This document shows positions 39,492 through 47,509 of a DNA stretch of 52,320 nt, one piece after another. The DNA is from CAYPGJ01 sp964638515 (GTDB lineage Bacteria; Planctomycetota; Phycisphaerae; Phycisphaerales; UBA1924), in contig CAZWZL010000021.1 in the NCBI GenBank assembly GCA_964638515.1, positions 1-52,320 on the forward strand, in the 5' to 3' direction. The first letter of the stretch is position 1; every line of letters starts with the position of its first letter. Both the position numbers and the translations under genes were made by a program. The notes beneath the pieces were generated by a model, which was given only the letters and a program-made list of their open reading frames with translations, made no database searches and had not been told where the DNA came from.

Positions 39492-40427
39492 ATGATTTCG
39501 AAGCGATGGGCGGGGGTGTGGGCGGGGACGATTTGCGGGCTGGCCGCGGCGCAAACGCCGCTCGTGCCGCTTCGATGGACGCCCGAGCCTGAGAAGAGCG
39601 CCACGTATGACGTTTCGGTGACGCTGAACGTGGAACAGCGGGAGGACGAGGGGGAGTCGCGGGCTGTGGAGCTGCGTCAGGATGCTCGTGTGTCGGTGTG
39701 GGTCGAACAGCTGGGCGAAGACGGGAGCGCATCGTTGCTGGGGCGCATGTCGGGCGTGCGATTGTTCTGGAGGGATCGGGACCGGCAAGGATCGTGGGGG
39801 GGGGTTGGAGAGGAGCCGAAGAGTGACGTCGATCGCGCGTTGGCGGCGATCGGTGGAGCCGCGACGTCGAGCGGTCTGCGGGTGACCATTGACGCGGCGG
39901 GGGCCATCACGGGGTTCTCCGGATTGGATGGCGTGCGCGACGCGTTCGAGGGACAGACGGCGGTCGATGAGAGCGTGCTGGGGATGCTCGATTCGGTGGC
40001 GCTGGGATCGAGGCTCGCGCCGGTGTTTCAGGGAGACTCTGCCGGCGTTGGGGACGCGTTGGCGGGCGCGGGGGCTCGGAGAGTGGGTTCCGAGTGGAAG
40101 ACGACGGAGCGCGTGGGCATGGGAAGCGCGGGCACTCTGGAGATCACCACGACGTGGGCGCTGCGGGAGGTGGTGGATGGCGTGGCCGTGATCGAGGGAG
40201 TGTCGAGCGTTTCGGCGCTGCCGCCGGACCCGGCGTCCCCGGGCTCGCCGATGGTGCGTGTGGAGAAGGGTGAGGGGACGGCTCGAGCGGAATGGGATCT
40301 TGGGGCGGGAGCGCTGCGCGCGCACGAGACTCGACAGGCGCTCACGATGGTGTGGACGTTGGGCGATCTGTCGTTGCGGCAGGAGCAGGCGTCCACGTCG
40401 ACGCTTCGCCGGGCTTTGGAGGAGTGA
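39492..40427 (+). CDS. Exported protein of unknown function
   Basis: 311 aa. ATG 39492 is chosen because GAGGAG lies 7 nt upstream; an upstream ATG at 39477 adds only five residues. Signal peptide MISKRWAGVWAGTICGLAAAQ. The mature part is predicted beta-rich (ATYDVSVTLNVEQREDEGES, DARVSVWVEQLGEDGSASLLGRM, GLRVTIDAAGAITGF, TLEITTTWALREVVDGVAVIEGV), reminiscent of periplasmic or outer-envelope polypeptides of the DUF6263 type, though I cannot confirm the family. The 3' 86 nt overlap the convergent flippase-like gene. Confidence 0.68.
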   Translation: MISKRWAGVWAGTICGLAAAQTPLVPLRWTPEPEKSATYDVSVTLNVEQREDEGESRAVELRQDARVSVWVEQLGEDGSASLLGRMSGVRLFWRDRDRQGSWGGVGEEPKSDVDRALAAIGGAATSSGLRVTIDAAGAITGFSGLDGVRDAFEGQTAVDESVLGMLDSVALGSRLAPVFQGDSAGVGDALAGAGARRVGSEWKTTERVGMGSAGTLEITTTWALREVVDGVAVIEGVSSVSALPPDPASPGSPMVRVEKGEGTARAEWDLGAGALRAHETRQALTMVWTLGDLSLRQEQASTSTLRRALEE

Positions 40428-41442
40428 GAGGGGCGTGGCGGCCTGCGATCAGCGAACGCGGCCCGAGCCAGAGAACGGTGATCGGCGCGAGCGAGGCCAG
40501 AGCGATGGCTTCGATGGCGCTGAGCGTGAGCACGAGGCGGGCCATGGTTTCGGCGGAGAAGTCAGCGGGCAGGAGCACGATGCCCGCTTCTCGCAGGCCG
40601 AGCATGCCGACGGGGGACACGGAGCCGATGAGAAAGTAGGCCAGGGCGCAGAGGGCGGCGCGTGCGGCGGGGAGGGGTGCGCCGAAGATGTGCGCGGCGA
40701 TGGCGAATCTCGCGGCGTGCACGGCGATGTCGGCGACTTTGGTGATCGCGAGCGCGGAGCACACGGCGGGGTGGCGCGTGACGCGCCAGGCGCCGAGCGA
40801 GAGCTTGGCGAGCCAGGGTGTGCGTTGGGCCAGGCGAGAGAGCGCGACCCCGATCGCGATGCATGCGATGATGGCGATGGCGGCGAGCGCGCCCCAGATC
40901 GCGTCGATGCGCGGGCGGAGCAGGGTGACGAGGATCAGCGGGAGGAACGTGGCGAGCGAGAGCGCGGAGAATGCGGCGAGCCACGCGAGCAGATCGCGAA
41001 AGGGCATGTGATCCCGACGGCGATGGATGGCGACACGGACGAGGGCGCCGAGCTTGAAGGGGAGGTAGGCGAGAAACGAGGCGAGCGTGTTGACCGCGAT
41101 GACGTCGGCGAGTCGAAGCCGGTGTACCGGCCTCGAAGTGATCCAGAACGCGAGTCCGTTGATGGCGGCGGAGACCGCGGTGAGGATGAAGAGGGCGGCG
41201 ATGAGCTCGGCATCGGCGTCGCGGAGGCGTTGGAGCTCGGCGCGCGTGTCCGGGGAGAACGCGAGGGATACGCACCACACGAGCAGGGCGATGCCGATGG
41301 CGAAGCCGAGGATCTGGGCGGTCAGGCGGAGCGGGGTGAGCCTGCGCGGGCGTTCGAGGAGGCCGAGCGGCCCATGGGGCGTCTGAAGACCCTTGGCGGC
41401 GGAGGACTCATGATCGGTGATTGCCGTGGGCGGATTCGGCAT
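40342..41442 (-). CDS. Flippase-like integral membrane protein (lysylphosphatidylglycerol synthase TM / UPF0104 type)
   Basis: 366 aa. Seven or eight membrane helices: ILGFAIGIALLVWCVSLAF, LIAALFILTAVSAAINGLAFWI, VIAVNTLASFLAYLPFKLGALVRVAI, ALSLATFLPLILVTLL, ALAAIAIIACIAIGVALSRLA, and a last pair (LALASLAPITVLWLG). The loop pattern LPFKLGALVRVAI and GSVSPVGMLGLREAGIVLLP (family P-G-GLGxxE-like box) is that of the LPG_synthase_TM superfamily; such proteins flip or transfer lipid-linked groups. The soluble aminoacyltransferase part is absent. TACCAT lies 8 nt upstream of ATG 41442. C-terminal tail is Pro/Thr-rich. Confidence 0.8.
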   Translation of the reverse strand: MPNPPTAITDHESSAAKGLQTPHGPLGLLERPRRLTPLRLTAQILGFAIGIALLVWCVSLAFSPDTRAELQRLRDADAELIAALFILTAVSAAINGLAFWITSRPVHRLRLADVIAVNTLASFLAYLPFKLGALVRVAIHRRRDHMPFRDLLAWLAAFSALSLATFLPLILVTLLRPRIDAIWGALAAIAIIACIAIGVALSRLAQRTPWLAKLSLGAWRVTRHPAVCSALAITKVADIAVHAARFAIAAHIFGAPLPAARAALCALAYFLIGSVSPVGMLGLREAGIVLLPADFSAETMARLVLTLSAIEAIALASLAPITVLWLGPRSLIAGRHAPLTPPKPGEASTWTPAPAATTDRPTSTPS

Positions 41443-41450
41443 GTGGGCGG

Positions 41451-41456
41451 ATGGTA
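41451..41456 (-). promoter_or_regulatory. -10-like TACCAT box of the flippase-like gene
   Basis: TACCAT on the minus strand ends 8 nt before ATG 41442, with no Shine-Dalgarno. Confidence 0.45.
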
Positions 41457-41543
41457 CAGCGGGGTTGGCGGGCGGCCGGGGTGATGCGCCTCACTGCGCG
41501 CGGCTTGGTCGTCGGGCATTGACCAGAGGGTTTGTTGGGGGGA

Positions 41544-44210
41544 TCAGTTCGCTGCGCGCACGCCCGGATGTGCCGGCGGGGCGGCGGACTGGTCGGCGTC
41601 GCAGCTCCAGACGATGCGCGGCACGGAACCGAAGAATGATTCAAACACGTTGGACTTCCGCTCGGCGCCCCAGATGTCCACGACCGGATCTGAATCCGCA
41701 TGGACGTGGACGATCCAGGGCATGGCGTCGTCGGGGACGTGTTCGAGCCGGACGGCGCGCACGCGTTGCGTGTGCGTGCGATCGAGGCCGTCGGCGATTC
41801 GCAGGATTGCGGAGAGCGCCATGACGAGGCCGCGGTCCTCACGGGAGAGCACCGCCATGGCTTCGTGGCGCGGCTTGGGCGGCGAGCCGCGGTGGTATCG
41901 CGCTACGGCCGCGACGATCTCGAGCTCTCGACGGGAGAACCCGGGCATGTCGGAATGGATGATGAGGTGGTGGGAATGGAGATGGTGGCGGGCGTAGTTG
42001 ATGTGGTAGCCGCAGTCGTGCAGGATGGCCGCGGCCTCGAGGAGCGTGCGGGACTCCTCGCTTATCCAAGGGCGGAGCGGCGCGGCGACGTGGTTGGCGA
42101 GCTGGTCGAACAGCGAGAGCGCCAGCTCGGCGACGTGAGAGCAGTGCCGGCGGTCGTACCGACAGCTCGAAGCGAAGTCGCGCACGGCATTGGCGCGGGC
42201 CCGTCCGGCGTCTTCGGCGTGCACGGGGGCGAAATGCTCGCCGATCATGGATCGGATGATCCCGTCGCGAATACCGCCGTCGTTGACCCGAAGTCGATCG
42301 ACCCGCAGGCGCTTGAGCACTTCGAGGACGATCGCGGCGCCGGCGACGATGATGTCGGCTCGCTGGGACGAAAGGCCGGGGACGGCGCGGCGCTCGGACT
42401 CTGTCATTCGGCGCAGACGCTTGAGGATTCGTTTGACGTCCTCGCGCGTGAGGTCGTAGCCGCGGGCTCCGGCGGACACGGACGCTACGCCGCGTTCTTC
42501 GCACATGGCGATTTTGGCGATGGCCTCGAACGTGCCTCCGGAGCCGATGAGCAGTTGTGGCTCATGGGCGGATCGGGGCAGCCGGTCGCGCAGCGTTCGG
42601 CGGATGTGCCTGCGGAGTTCGTGATGGCGATCGCCCGCAACGGCCTCCGGCCCTCCGAACTGTTCGGTGAGCCGGACCGCGCCGAAGGGGATGGCGGCGA
42701 TCTCCTCGATGACGCCCTGCGCGCTGAGCACGATCTCGGTGCTTCCGCCACCGACGTCGGCCACGGCCGCGGGAAGGGATCGAAGGTCAAACGCGCGTGA
42801 TGCGCTGAGAAAGGCGAGGCGCGCCTCGTGTTCGGCGGAAATGACATCGACGGGGAGGCCGGCGCGCTGTCGCACGAGAGAGAGGAACTCGGCGCGATTC
42901 GAAGCATCCCGGACCGCCGCGGTGGCGACGATGCGAATGCGCGACGCGAGGTAACCCTCTGCGATGCGGCGCATATGCGCGATCGTGGTGGCCGCGGCGT
43001 CGATGGCGTCGGGCGCGAGCGCGCCGGTCGAGGCCAGGCCCCGCCCGAGGCGCGATGTTTCCTTTTCGTCGTCGAGAATCCGGTAATTCCCGTCGCTGTA
43101 GGCTTCGGCGATGATGAGGCGCACCGTGTTGGTGCCGACATCGATGGCGGCGACTCGCCAGGGCGCGGGCGGCTCGACTGCACCGCGTTGGTGGTCGATC
43201 GACGTGGGCGGCACGTCCGGCCTGGCTGCGCCGTTATGAGGAGTTGCGCGCCGAGTTGGAGGCGCCGGCTCGGGGGCCCGAGGCGCCAGCTGCTGCATGC
43301 GCTCCATCAGGACGGGGCGCAGCTCCGCGAGGCGCTCGACGGCCGCGGCGCTCCGATCATCACGCTGTGACTCAAATCGGAGCGAGAGGGCTTCGAGCCC
43401 GGTGCGAAGCGCGAGATCGGCGTCCTGGGGCAGGTCGGTCAGCGCCTCGTTCACACGGGCGAGCGCCTCGTGACTGTCGTTCGCTCCTCCGAGGGAATCC
43501 TGAAGCCTGGCGAGCGCATCGAGCGTCGGCTCGACGTCGGCAAGAACAGGGCTCAACACTTCGATGGTGTAACGGAGTCGCTTGGCCACGAGTCGGAGCG
43601 CGTGCAGTCGCTCGAAATCGCGGAGGTCTTCGTCGCACGCGGCGGTGAATTCGCGGGCGGCTTCGGCCAGTCGCTCGGCGGCGAAGGGCGCGAAGGAGCG
43701 TCCGACTCCGCGGCCCTCGAGGCTTGAGAGCAGGCGGCGCGCGGCTCTCCGAAGGTCATCCCGCCCACCCTGACGGACCTGCGCTCGCAGCGCCTTGCGG
43801 GCGGAAGCGGCCCGTTTCTCCGCGAGATCCATGACGTGGCGCACGCCCAACGATTCCTCGGCTTCAGCCCTTGGCAGCACGCGCGAGAGCATGGCGATGA
43901 GCACGTCCGCGTCACGGGCGGCGCCCGCCGATCGGCGCAAACGACGAAGACAGCGGCGCACCGATCGCGCCTTCTTCTCGGGAAGCACGGGGGCCAGCGT
44001 TTGCAGGGCCGCGGCGGCTCGACGGGTGGCGACCCGCAGCTTGTGCACGCCGGCGATGGATGTGTCGCCCTTGGCGATGGCGGCGTCGATACGGCGAATC
44101 GCGACGCGGAATCTCGGCCTCAGCACGATGGCGGCCGCGCTCCGAACCTCGGCGTACGCCAGAGCCGAGGTCTCCGTTGGCGAGTCGGCGCTGGCGGAGG
44201 AATCGCGCAT
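41544..44210 (-). CDS. CHAD domain - Ppx/GppA exopolyphosphatase - HD domain fusion
   Basis: 888 aa. Residues ~20-330 are a CHAD domain: AGVHKLRVATRRAAAALQTLAPVLPEKKA (His/Lys-rich signature), RRLRRSAGAARDADVLIAML and RLRYTIEVLSPVLADV, a helical fold that binds polyphosphate. Residues ~355-650 are a Ppx/GppA phosphatase: AAIDVGTNTVRLIIAEA (N-terminal phosphate loop), ADVGGGSTEIVL (second loop, ~485), LIGSGGTFEAIAK. Residues ~690-888 hold the HD-type regulatory domain of long Ppx enzymes, with HCSHVAELALSLFDQL and LHDCGYHINYARHHLHSHH. The enzyme should hydrolyse polyphosphate or guanosine pentaphosphate; the CHAD domain may bring it to polyphosphate granules. ATG 44210 has TACGAT 9 nt upstream. 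Confidence 0.9.
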   Translation of the reverse strand: MRDSSASADSPTETSALAYAEVRSAAAIVLRPRFRVAIRRIDAAIAKGDTSIAGVHKLRVATRRAAAALQTLAPVLPEKKARSVRRCLRRLRRSAGAARDADVLIAMLSRVLPRAEAEESLGVRHVMDLAEKRAASARKALRAQVRQGGRDDLRRAARRLLSSLEGRGVGRSFAPFAAERLAEAAREFTAACDEDLRDFERLHALRLVAKRLRYTIEVLSPVLADVEPTLDALARLQDSLGGANDSHEALARVNEALTDLPQDADLALRTGLEALSLRFESQRDDRSAAAVERLAELRPVLMERMQQLAPRAPEPAPPTRRATPHNGAARPDVPPTSIDHQRGAVEPPAPWRVAAIDVGTNTVRLIIAEAYSDGNYRILDDEKETSRLGRGLASTGALAPDAIDAAATTIAHMRRIAEGYLASRIRIVATAAVRDASNRAEFLSLVRQRAGLPVDVISAEHEARLAFLSASRAFDLRSLPAAVADVGGGSTEIVLSAQGVIEEIAAIPFGAVRLTEQFGGPEAVAGDRHHELRRHIRRTLRDRLPRSAHEPQLLIGSGGTFEAIAKIAMCEERGVASVSAGARGYDLTREDVKRILKRLRRMTESERRAVPGLSSQRADIIVAGAAIVLEVLKRLRVDRLRVNDGGIRDGIIRSMIGEHFAPVHAEDAGRARANAVRDFASSCRYDRRHCSHVAELALSLFDQLANHVAAPLRPWISEESRTLLEAAAILHDCGYHINYARHHLHSHHLIIHSDMPGFSRRELEIVAAVARYHRGSPPKPRHEAMAVLSREDRGLVMALSAILRIADGLDRTHTQRVRAVRLEHVPDDAMPWIVHVHADSDPVVDIWGAERKSNVFESFFGSVPRIVWSCDADQSAAPPAHPGVRAAN

Positions 44211-44219
44211 CCAGCAAGC

Positions 44220-44225
44220 ATCGTA
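44220..44225 (-). promoter_or_regulatory. -10-like TACGAT box of the CHAD-Ppx gene
   Basis: TACGAT on the minus strand ends 9 nt before ATG 44210; no Shine-Dalgarno. Confidence 0.45.
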
Positions 44226-44327
44226 GAGGCGTGGTGCGGGGTTGAGGCGGGCATCGATATCGGACGCGGAAAACTCGATCGAGATGATCGAAATGGCGGC
44301 GCCTTGTGTGCTGCTGCGGCATGCCTC

Positions 44328-44386
44328 AAAAACAGCCCGCCGCGCAGAGCGGATTCCGCGGGTGCGGTCCGGGTCGCGCGGCGGGC
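44328..44386 (-). terminator. Strong intrinsic terminator of the 44431-45312 gene
   Basis: Perfect 11-bp arms GCCCGCCGCGC (44335-44345) and GCGCGGCGGGC (44376-44386), an inner GCGG/CCGC hairpin in the loop, then TGTTTTT on the minus strand. It separates this gene from the CHAD-Ppx gene. Confidence 0.7.
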
Positions 44387-44430
44387 GTGTCTCTCCGAGC
44401 CCGCTCCTCCGGCGGGCGATCAAGACGCGA

Positions 44431-45312
44431 TCAGCTTGCCGGCGGCAGCGGGCAAGCGGTGCCGAAGCTCGACAGCACGTTGTTCAAGTCGGCGAAGTTC
44501 ACGATGAAGTCGTCATTGGTGTCGCCCGGGCAACGCGGGCAGAACGGGGGAAGGATGTACGGGTACCACTTGAATTTGAAGAACGCGCTGCGTCCGGGCT
44601 GCTGCTGGAACTGCTGCAGTCCCACCGGGGGAAGTCCGGGCGCGATCGGCTCGGCGAACACCTGGCCGTCCTGCACCAAGAAGAGTCCGAGCATCCACAT
44701 CTGCCCGGGGATGCAGAGCAGGCGCGGGTCAAACCCGTGCGGCACGCGGATCTTCTGGTAGACGTCAAAGACCTGATTCGGCGGGATGTTGCCCGGCCCT
44801 GCGAATCCGAAGGGCTGGGCCAAGCCCGTGTCGGGCGGGCTCACCGTCGGACCAGCGGCCGCGGCGTAGACCTCAAAGAACGCGTTCACTTGCCCTTGAA
44901 TTGCGGCCTGCTGAATCGGTTGGAACGGGTCATAGCCGGGGACGTTCGGCGGAAGACCGCGCCAAATGGGGCGGGCGCCGAACGAGAGCCCCGCGGGCAC
45001 GGCGCCAGCCGCCACGGCGATGCTCGGCAGTGGAGGCACTGCGCACGCGCAGGCCTGGTTCGGAAGAAGCGGCATGGGGTTGCTCTGGAAGAGCGGCTGT
45101 CCGTCCTGCCTGAAGTAGCGGACGATGAGGCACTCGAAGTTGGGATTGGTCGGATCCTGGAACCAGTCGATAACGATGCAGCAGACGATTGGCGGGTCCG
45201 GTGGCGGCGGCGGCGGTGTTTGAGGCGGCGGGGCGCCGCAGGCGTAGGCGGCGGAGGTCAGCGCTCCGAACGCCAAGATTCCGGCGGCCAATGAACGGGT
45301 CAGGGCTCGCAT
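44431..45312 (-). CDS. Exported protein with one dockerin-like repeat
   Basis: 293 aa. ATG 45312 with AAGGAG 7 nt upstream; signal peptide MRALTRSLAAGILAFGALTSAAYA, followed by a Cys and Pro-rich linker (CGAPPPQTPPPPPPDPP). The body contains CCIVIDWFQDPTNPNFECLIVRYFRQDGQP, ACACAVPPLP, YDPFQPIQQAAIQGQVNAFFEVYAA and LLCIPGQMWMLGLFLVQDGQVF, with several Cys (CC, CACAC, CPRC), suggesting disulfides or a metal site. It ends with a single dockerin-like repeat (GDTNDDFIVNFADLNNVLSSFG) after PFCPRC. No family recognised. Confidence 0.7.
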   Translation of the reverse strand: MRALTRSLAAGILAFGALTSAAYACGAPPPQTPPPPPPDPPIVCCIVIDWFQDPTNPNFECLIVRYFRQDGQPLFQSNPMPLLPNQACACAVPPLPSIAVAAGAVPAGLSFGARPIWRGLPPNVPGYDPFQPIQQAAIQGQVNAFFEVYAAAAGPTVSPPDTGLAQPFGFAGPGNIPPNQVFDVYQKIRVPHGFDPRLLCIPGQMWMLGLFLVQDGQVFAEPIAPGLPPVGLQQFQQQPGRSAFFKFKWYPYILPPFCPRCPGDTNDDFIVNFADLNNVLSSFGTACPLPPAS

Positions 45313-45452
45313 GGGCGATCTCCTTGTCGCAGAAGGCAACGGAGCCGGCCCCAACAAATGCAAGCCGACAATTGCTCACCCGCGCTACACACGAGGCAGG
45401 GGCCGTCGCCTGTACAGTGCTCTTGGACTTTGCCCAGCGTACCGCGAAACAT

Positions 45453-45468
45453 CCCCTTACTCAAGGGG
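45453..45468. repeat. CCCCTT/AAGGGG inverted repeat between divergent genes
   Basis: CCCCTT (45453-45458), 4-nt loop, AAGGGG (45463-45468) in the 260-bp region between the 45312 and 45574 starts. Could be an operator; no other element (clear -35/-10) was seen there. Confidence 0.3.
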
Positions 45469-45573
45469 GAAATCGCGTATTCAGGGGAACCATAGTTCGG
45501 CCAAATCCCGAACGAGGTTGCCATGGAATGGGGCCTCCCGCGCGGTAGCGTGTGTCGCAACGGGAGGATGGCG

Positions 45574-47337
45574 ATGGCAAATCGATTGGGCTGGATCGCG
45601 GTGGCATCGACGTGCGCGTTCCTTTGCTGGACCACGTTGGCCCAGTCGCAAGTTCGAGCGAACAGGCGTGAGGGCTCCACGTGGGGCATTCGAGCCTCGG
45701 CCATGTTGGAACGGCTCAGTTCAGAAGACGCGGCGGCGCCGCGCAGCGATGAAGCACGAGACACGCTGCTTGCTTCAGCCGAAGCGGCGATGGGCGGACG
45801 CGCGGGCTCGCTCGTGGACTCGGCTCTGGCACTTCGTCTTGCTTTGCAGCTCGGACCGCTGACGGCGGCCGAGCGGCGCGAGGCCGTGAGCGCCGTTCGG
45901 GCGTGCCCTGAGGCCGGCGCGGAATTCGTGTTCGGGATGCACGAGAGGGACGATGCGGGCTCGGCGTGGCGATTGTTCGTTCGATTGGTGAGAGAACGGG
46001 GTGGAGAGGTGGAGCGGCAGGGCGCGCTGGGCGGGGCCGTGGCGCTGGTGCATGAGCGGGGCTTTGAGTTCCGGTGCAATGAGAACACGGCCAGTTCGCC
46101 GGACCCGCTGGCGATTTTCGACTACTACGCGGGCGCGGGACGGACGCTGGTGTTTCGGCCGTCGGAACTGCCGCTGGAATTGCTGACGCGCGTCGTGGAC
46201 ACGACCGCGGATGTGGAAGACATGCGGTGGGCGACGTCGCGTCATCCGCAGGCGCGCGATGTGGGGCAGCGTTTTCATGATGTAACGTACGACCGGAACC
46301 ACCTTGCCACGGGACAGGACAAGCGCGTGACAGTCGAGGGCTTCACGCTGCGCAACATTCAGAAGCACGGCGGAGTGTGCGCGGATCAGGCGTACTACGC
46401 GTGCGGCGTCGGCAAGGCCTTGGGCGTGCCGACCTCGTATGTCACGGCACAGGGAGCGGAAGCCTCGCACGCCTGGGTGGGGTATTTCCGCATGAGGGGT
46501 CGCGAGGGCGAGTGGGATTTCAAGGAGGGACGGTACGACGCCTATCAGAACGTGCGCGGATGGACGATGGACCCGCAAACGGGCGTCCAATTGTCCGACG
46601 GAGCGCTGGCGATCACCGCGACGTTGTTCGGCACGACCGCGGAGCAGCGACGTAGCGCCACGGCCTGGGCCGATGCGTCGCGCGCCTTGGGTGTGGCGGG
46701 CGGCGATTCGGCAACGCGCCTGGCGTGGCTCGAGCACGGCGTGAACGCGTGCGCCGGTGCGCGCGCGATATGGGATGAGCTGGCGGCGTGCGGAACGCAG
46801 CAATCGCTGACATCGGCGCAGGCGGCCCGGTGGATCGAGACCGTGCGGCGCACGTTCGGCCCTTCGCAGCCCGACTTTCTGTTCGACATTGCGGCCTCGC
46901 TGCTCGCGGGCGTAGAGGATGCGCGCGAGCGCGCGAGCGCGTGGGAGCGTGTGACGCGCGATTTCGCGCGCCGGCCAGATCTGCTGAGCGCGGCGTTGAT
47001 GGGTGTGGGGATGGCGCTCGAAAAGCAGGGCCAACCGGATCGCGCCATGGTGGTGTACCAGGACATCATCACGAAATACACCAAGGACGGGCTCGCGATC
47101 GGCCACGCGCTCCTGCGCTCGGACGCGATTCTCACTGAACGCGGGCGGGACGACGAAGCGGTGCGCATGTATGAGCTCGCGTGGCGTCGGCTGCCCAGAC
47201 CGGACTTCGCCGTGTTCTTCTGGCCCGGCTCGGCGTGGTTCAAGGTCGGCGGCCTCTATGCGAGCCGATTGGAGCAAGCCGGCCGATCGCACGAGGCGCG
47301 GCGCGTGCTCGCGGAGATCGGGGTGGCGCCTCGATAG
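45574..47337 (+). CDS. Exported transglutaminase-like protein with TPR-like C terminus
   Basis: 587 aa from ATG 45574, which lies 6 nt after GGGAGG (the neighbouring ATG at 45568 overlaps it). Signal peptide MANRLGWIAVASTCAFLCWTTLAQSQ. The transglutaminase-like core has a plausible triad: C269 (KHGGVCADQAYYACG), H299 (AEASHAWVGYF) and D315 (GEWDFKEGRYDAYQ). The final ~250 residues are helical repeats (SDAILTERGRDDEAVRMYELAWRR; LEQAGRSHEARRVLAEIG), TPR-like. Such proteins cross-link or cleave peptide amides in the periplasm; the substrate is unknown. It is divergent from the 45312 gene. Confidence 0.82.
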   Translation: MANRLGWIAVASTCAFLCWTTLAQSQVRANRREGSTWGIRASAMLERLSSEDAAAPRSDEARDTLLASAEAAMGGRAGSLVDSALALRLALQLGPLTAAERREAVSAVRACPEAGAEFVFGMHERDDAGSAWRLFVRLVRERGGEVERQGALGGAVALVHERGFEFRCNENTASSPDPLAIFDYYAGAGRTLVFRPSELPLELLTRVVDTTADVEDMRWATSRHPQARDVGQRFHDVTYDRNHLATGQDKRVTVEGFTLRNIQKHGGVCADQAYYACGVGKALGVPTSYVTAQGAEASHAWVGYFRMRGREGEWDFKEGRYDAYQNVRGWTMDPQTGVQLSDGALAITATLFGTTAEQRRSATAWADASRALGVAGGDSATRLAWLEHGVNACAGARAIWDELAACGTQQSLTSAQAARWIETVRRTFGPSQPDFLFDIAASLLAGVEDARERASAWERVTRDFARRPDLLSAALMGVGMALEKQGQPDRAMVVYQDIITKYTKDGLAIGHALLRSDAILTERGRDDEAVRMYELAWRRLPRPDFAVFFWPGSAWFKVGGLYASRLEQAGRSHEARRVLAEIGVAPR

Positions 47338-47509
47338 CCGTGATTCGCCTGCTTTTTCGGACGATCGGGACTGTGGGCGCGGCCCTCTCGCTCGGCCCAT
47401 CGAGAAGGCCGCGCCGAATCGAAGGCATTATCGGGCGTCGCCGTTGGGCGCGAATTCGGGGGCCTGTTACCGCCGATGAAACGGTGGGGCGCGAGACGGA
47501 CCAAACCTC

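Noticed and set aside
39408..40325. Upstream extension of nadE to 882 residues
   Set aside because: The extra part is the antisense of the 39492 gene; the family starts at the nitrilase domain, and a TACACT box precedes GTG 39407.
45775..47400. A 541-codon open frame opposite the transglutaminase-like gene
   Set aside because: Arg/His-rich antisense shadow with no domain.
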